Below, piece after piece: positions 60,342 to 64,000 of a DNA stretch of 64,000 bases. Below the pieces are notes generated by a model. That model was not told where the DNA came from, made no database searches, and saw nothing but the letters and a program-made list of their open reading frames with translations. The position numbers and the translations under genes are program-made. Every line of letters begins with the position of its first letter. The stretch's first letter is position 1. Source of the DNA: Microbacterium sp. MYb66 (GTDB taxonomy: Bacteria; Actinomycetota; Actinomycetes; Actinomycetales; Microbacteriaceae); NCBI RefSeq assembly GCF_002979435.1, contig NZ_PCOV01000007.1, positions 62,001 to 126,000 of the forward strand, read 5' to 3'.

Positions 60342-61283
60342 ATGGTCGGCTTCATCGCGCGACGACTCGGCGCCAGCGTCGTGCTCCTGTTCGTGACGGC
60401 CCTTCTCACGTTCGTCCTGCTGTCGATTCCGAATCAGGACGTCGGTCGGCAGCTGCTCGGCATCAACGCCTCGCAGGCCGCGATCGACTCCAAGAACGCC
60501 CAGCTCGGTCTCGACCGACCGATCCTCATCCGGTTCTTCGACTGGCTCGCCCACGCGATGCAGGGCGATCTCGGTCGCTCCTGGTTCTCCAGCGAGCAGG
60601 TCACCATCGCGATCGGGAATCGCCTTCCGGTGACGCTGAGTCTCGTGATCGGTGTGACCCTCGTGACCGCCGTCGTCGGCTACCTGCTCGGTGTCTGGGC
60701 GGGAGTACGCCGAGGACGCATCGACCGATTCGTGCAGATCTTCAGTGTCGCCGGGTACGCCCTGCCCGGCTTCCTCGTGACCATCGTCATCGTCATCGTG
60801 TTCGCGGTGCAGCTCCGCTGGTTTCCGGCGATCGGGTATATCCCGATCACCCAGTCCTTCACCGGATGGCTCTCCACGATCACGCTCCCGGTGATCGCCC
60901 TGTCGATCTCCGCCGTCGCCGGCATCGCGCAGCAGGTGCGCTCCTCGGTCATCGAAGTGGTCCGCTCCGACTACATCCGCACCCTGCAAACTCGCGGACT
61001 GCCGCCGCGCCGCATCCTGTTCCGTCACGTGCTGCGCAACGCGTCGGCCCCGGCGCTGACCGTGCTCGGTATGCAGTTCGTCGGGCTGCTCGGCGGCGCC
61101 GTGATCGTCGAGCAGATCTTCGGTCTGCCCGGCATCGGCAGCATGGCGATCCAGTACACGACGCGTGGGGACATCCCGATCATCATGGGCCTGGTGATGC
61201 TCTCCGCCATCGGAGTCGTCATCGTCAACCTGCTCGTCGATCTCGGCATCGGCTGGCTGCTTCCGAAGGCGAGAGTGTCATGA
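60342..61283 (+). CDS. ABC transporter permease, DppB/OppB type
   Basis: A 313-residue protein from ATG 60342 (CCGGAG upstream). MVGFIARRLGASVVLLFVTA is the family's first helix, followed by five more; the EAA loop reads YIRTLQTRGLPPRRILFRHV near residue 210. The stop overlaps the start of the fused permease-ATPase gene (ATGA). Confidence 0.9.
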   Translation: MVGFIARRLGASVVLLFVTALLTFVLLSIPNQDVGRQLLGINASQAAIDSKNAQLGLDRPILIRFFDWLAHAMQGDLGRSWFSSEQVTIAIGNRLPVTLSLVIGVTLVTAVVGYLLGVWAGVRRGRIDRFVQIFSVAGYALPGFLVTIVIVIVFAVQLRWFPAIGYIPITQSFTGWLSTITLPVIALSISAVAGIAQQVRSSVIEVVRSDYIRTLQTRGLPPRRILFRHVLRNASAPALTVLGMQFVGLLGGAVIVEQIFGLPGIGSMAIQYTTRGDIPIIMGLVMLSAIGVVIVNLLVDLGIGWLLPKARVS

Positions 61284-63079
61284 CCACCGAGACCATCGCA
61301 CCCGTCGCGGACACCACCGCGGCACTGCGCGAGATCCGTCCGCGGGGCGTCTGGCGTGCGCTGCTCTCGCGGCCGCTCACGGTGGCCGCGGCGATCGTGC
61401 TCGCCCTGATCGTGCTCGCAGCGATCTTCGCGCCGCTCCTCGCACCCTTCGACGCGAACTTCGCCGTTCCGAAGAACGCGTTCGGCGGCCCGGAGGCCGG
61501 TCATCTCCTCGGGTTCGACTCGGCGGGCCGCGACGTCCTTTCCCGCCTGCTCTACGGGGCGCAGAACACGATGGGGGGAGCGGTCATCGCCCTTGTCGTC
61601 GCTCTGGTCGTCGGGCTCCCGTCCGGTCTGCTCGCGGGGTACTACGGCGGCTGGTTCGATTCGGCGTCCAACTGGGTGACGAACCTGGTCATGTCCCTTC
61701 CGGCCATGATCATCCTGCTGGCATCGAGGGCCGTGCTCGGCCCCACGGTGTGGGTGCTCATGATCGTGCTCGGCTTCCTCGTCGCCCCCTCGTTCTTCCG
61801 GCTCGTACGTGGCGCCGTCGCGGCAGTGCGTGGAGAGCTCTATGTCGACGCCGCACGCGTCTCCGGACTCTCGGACGCCCGGATCATCGGCCGTCATGTG
61901 CTCACGGTCGTGCGTGCCCCCGTCATCATCCAGATCGCGCTCGTGGCCGGCATCGCGATCGGGCTGCAGGCCGGGCTCGAGTTCATCGGGATCGGCAGCG
62001 GCAACATCCCCACCTGGGGCGCGATGCTCAACGAGGCCTTCACGAACTTCAATCGGGCGCCTCTGCTGCTGGTGTGGCCGGGCCTCGCGCTCGGGCTCAC
62101 CAGCGCGGCACTGGTCCTCCTCGCATCCGGCGTCCGCGACGCCCTCGACGACCGCGGTGGAGAGCTGCGGTCGGTATCGCGGCGCTCCCGCGATCAGGCG
62201 TCGCGAGACCGCTCGGCCTCGAGGGCCGAGCTCCCGGGCCAGGGGCGTGGCGATCTGCTCTCCATCCGCGGACTCCGGGTGGCGTACCGGCAGGCGGAGA
62301 ATGACGACATCGAGGTGGTCCACGGCGTCGATCTCGACGTGGCGCGAGGCCAGATCGTCGGACTCGTCGGCGAATCCGGGTCCGGCAAGAGCCAGACGGC
62401 CTTCTCCGCGCTGGGTATCATTCCCGCCGGGGGATATGTCAGCGCCGGGAGCATCCTGATCCAGGGCGCCGAGGTCGTCGACGCTCCTGCAGACACCGCA
62501 CGGCGATCGCGTCGCGCGCTGGGCTACGTGCCGCAGGAGCCGATGAGCAACCTCGACCCGTCGTTCACCGTCGGCTCGCAGCTGACCGAGCCCCTCCGCG
62601 TCAGCGGAGTCGGGGCGGCTGCTGCCCGTTCCCGGGTGCTGGAACTGCTCGCCGCCGTCGAGATCGCCGACCCCGCGCGAGTGTTCTCCTCCTACCCGCA
62701 CGAGATCTCCGGCGGAATGGCTCAGCGTGTGCTGATCGCCGGTGCGTTGTCCACGGATCCGGATCTGCTGATCGCCGACGAGCCGACCACGGCGCTCGAC
62801 GTCACCGTGCAGGCCGAAGTCCTCGGCATTCTGCGCAGGCTCCGTGATGAGCGTGGTGTCGGCGTGCTCATCGTCACCCACAACCTCGGCGTCGTGGCCG
62901 ATCTGTGCGATCGGGTCGCGGTGATGAACGGCGGCCGGATCGTCGAAGAGGGAGCGGTGGATGACGTTCTCACCCGCCCCCGCGATCCGTACACGCAGCA
63001 GCTCGTCGCCGCGGTGCCCGATGAAGCTGTGACGCGCTCGCCATGGCAAGAAACGACCGCGAAGGAAGGAGTGCGATGA
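61280..63079 (+). CDS. Fused ABC permease-ATPase (DppC-DppD type)
   Basis: A 599-residue chain. Residues about 1-285 form a DppC-type permease (GFDSAGRDVLSRLLYGAQNT near 77; EAA loop DAARVSGLSDARIIGRHV near 193). After an Arg-rich linker (about 292-320) the second half is an ATPase with Walker A GESGSGKSQ near 366, signature ISGGMAQR near 476 and Walker B LLIADEP near 495. The fusion ties one channel half to its motor. It overlaps both neighbouring genes by 4 bp. Confidence 0.92.
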   Translation: MTTETIAPVADTTAALREIRPRGVWRALLSRPLTVAAAIVLALIVLAAIFAPLLAPFDANFAVPKNAFGGPEAGHLLGFDSAGRDVLSRLLYGAQNTMGGAVIALVVALVVGLPSGLLAGYYGGWFDSASNWVTNLVMSLPAMIILLASRAVLGPTVWVLMIVLGFLVAPSFFRLVRGAVAAVRGELYVDAARVSGLSDARIIGRHVLTVVRAPVIIQIALVAGIAIGLQAGLEFIGIGSGNIPTWGAMLNEAFTNFNRAPLLLVWPGLALGLTSAALVLLASGVRDALDDRGGELRSVSRRSRDQASRDRSASRAELPGQGRGDLLSIRGLRVAYRQAENDDIEVVHGVDLDVARGQIVGLVGESGSGKSQTAFSALGIIPAGGYVSAGSILIQGAEVVDAPADTARRSRRALGYVPQEPMSNLDPSFTVGSQLTEPLRVSGVGAAAARSRVLELLAAVEIADPARVFSSYPHEISGGMAQRVLIAGALSTDPDLLIADEPTTALDVTVQAEVLGILRRLRDERGVGVLIVTHNLGVVADLCDRVAVMNGGRIVEEGAVDDVLTRPRDPYTQQLVAAVPDEAVTRSPWQETTAKEGVR

Positions 63080-63915
63080 TCGCTCCGCTGCTGTCCATCG
63101 ATCAGGTGCGGGTGTCCTTCCCCGGGAAGGGTTTGCGCGCGCCGCGCAACGAGGTGCTCAGGGGCGTCTCCCTCGACATCCGAAGAGGCGAGACGCTGGG
63201 GCTGGTCGGCGAGTCCGGCTCGGGGAAGACGACGATCGGTCGTGCCGTGCTCGGACTCGTCCCGATCGACGCCGGGACCATCACCTTCGAGGGGACGCGT
63301 ATCGACACCGCGCGGCGTCGGCGTCGCCGCGAGCTCTCGCGAGACATCCAGGTGGTGTTCCAGGATCCGTACACTTCGCTCAACCCTGCGCTCACCATCG
63401 GTGACACGCTTGCCGAGCCGCTCATCGCGCAGGGCGTCTCAGGAGCGCGAGCCCGCGTGCGGGTCGTGGAGCTCCTCGACCGTGTCAAGCTGCCGTCATC
63501 GGCGACGGGGCGGCTCCCTCGCGAGTTCTCCGGCGGCCAGCGCCAGCGCATCGCGATCGCACGGGCACTCGCGCTCGCGCCGAAGCTCATCGTGTGCGAC
63601 GAGCCGGTCTCCGCCCTCGATCTCACGACGCAGTCGCGCGTGCTCGAGCTGCTCACTGAGATCCAGGAAGACACGGGGGTGTCCTACCTCTTCATCTCGC
63701 ACGATCTCACGGTGGTCCGCCACATGAGCCACCGCGTGGCGGTGATCTATCGCGGGGAGATCGTGGAGCACGGCGACACCGTGGAGGTCACCGAGAACCC
63801 GCAGAACGACTACACCCGAAAGCTGCTGCTCGCCGCCCCTGTCGTCGACCCCGCTCGCCAGCGTGCACGTCGTGAGGCATTCGATCAGACATTCCGAAGA
63901 GAGGCCACCGCATGA
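63076..63915 (+). CDS. ABC transporter ATP-binding protein, DppF/OppF type
   Basis: A 279-residue ATPase from ATG 63076 with AAGGAAGGAG upstream. Walker A GESGSGKTT near residue 45, signature FSGGQRQR near 153, Walker B LIVCDEPVSALD near 172 and the oligopeptide-transporter C-terminal segment (NDYTRKLLLAAPVVDP near 250) are complete. It forms the ATPase pair with the fused protein. The stop overlaps the next start by 4 bp. Confidence 0.92.
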   Translation: MIAPLLSIDQVRVSFPGKGLRAPRNEVLRGVSLDIRRGETLGLVGESGSGKTTIGRAVLGLVPIDAGTITFEGTRIDTARRRRRRELSRDIQVVFQDPYTSLNPALTIGDTLAEPLIAQGVSGARARVRVVELLDRVKLPSSATGRLPREFSGGQRQRIAIARALALAPKLIVCDEPVSALDLTTQSRVLELLTEIQEDTGVSYLFISHDLTVVRHMSHRVAVIYRGEIVEHGDTVEVTENPQNDYTRKLLLAAPVVDPARQRARREAFDQTFRREATA

Positions 63916-64000
63916 CCGTCACCGAAATCATCCCGCTTCCGAAGAGTATGGAGGCGAGTGGCACGCTGCGTGGGCTCCGCGATGGCGTTCTGCGCGTGCG
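63912..64000 (+). CDS. Partial gene at right edge, possible GH20 beta-hexosaminidase
   Basis: Only the first 29 codons are inside the window, from ATG 63912, coupled to the ATPase stop. The text TEIIPLPKSMEASG resembles the opening of GH20 beta-N-acetylhexosaminidases (IIPxPKSVE). No signal peptide is present. Only the operon membership is firm; the function is a guess. Confidence 0.45.
   Translation, partial: MTVTEIIPLPKSMEASGTLRGLRDGVLRV

Noticed and set aside
1..64000. CRISPR arrays and rRNA genes
   Set aside because: No regularly spaced repeat-spacer pattern and no conserved rRNA sequence were seen; the only tRNA found is tRNA-Gly.

Overview
The window is high-GC DNA of the kind found in a Microbacteriaceae-type actinobacterium, probably Microbacterium or a close relative. 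The evidence is the overall GC content, the dense ATGA-coupled operons, an accessory SecA, several leaderless promoters of the form TANNNT followed within 6-7 bases by ATG or GTG, a sortase-anchored cell-wall enzyme and many LacI/TetR/IclR-controlled sugar loci. The genus is an inference from gene content, not from a marker gene.

Chromosomal left part (1-34.4 kb). A SecA2-like gene runs off the left edge. A DAO-type FAD oxidase follows, then a LacI-controlled locus (3.1-17.2 kb): fructosamine-6-phosphate deglycase-like SIS protein and PfkB kinase (FrlB/FrlD type), hydantoinase/oxoprolinase A and B, the LacI regulator, a complete peptide-type ABC importer, and a gamma-glutamyltransferase. The same operator-promoter module precedes both operons, so they look like one regulon for glycated or gamma-glutamyl/pyroglutamyl amino-acid compounds. 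A second LacI regulon (17.9-29.2 kb) joins an ABC sugar importer, an LPATG-anchored family 8 polysaccharide lyase with three discoidin-like domains, a GH130 mannoside phosphorylase and a HAD phosphomannomutase-like protein. Together these could cut, import, phosphorolyse and isomerise mannose-containing oligosaccharides. Next come a PanE-like reductase, an EcoRI-like restriction-modification pair, a small winged-helix/membrane-protein operon beside the remnant of another winged-helix regulator, an UPF0303 protein and a membrane protein.

Integrated elements (34.45-49.2 kb). A 45-48 bp segment of the 3' part of tRNA-Gly(CCC) occurs three times, at 34454, 42506 and 49126; the last copy lies in the intact tRNA gene. 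These copies bracket two tandem elements of about 8.1 and 6.6 kb. Element 1 carries a tyrosine recombinase with a doubled core-binding region, a lipoprotein, an iteron-like repeat cluster, an ATPase, a primase-polymerase, an excisionase-like protein and a second integrase. Element 2 carries a Panacea-type toxin-antitoxin pair, a leftward ATGA-coupled operon ending in phage-satellite-like genes (including a terminase-small-subunit-like protein), an excisionase, a third integrase and a HEPN-domain protein. Both resemble small phage satellites or minimal integrative elements.

Chromosomal right part (49.2-64 kb). A four-gene operon encodes a non-phosphorylating L-rhamnonate pathway (MFS transporter, zinc-type dehydrogenase, L-rhamnonate dehydratase, FAH-family hydrolase) with a divergent IclR regulator. 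Then come dCTP deaminase and a proline-rich membrane protein. The last locus is a GH3 glycosidase with a TetR regulator, divergent from a second oligopeptide/oligosaccharide ABC importer with a 16-bp palindromic operator between them. A probable glycoside hydrolase begins at the right edge.
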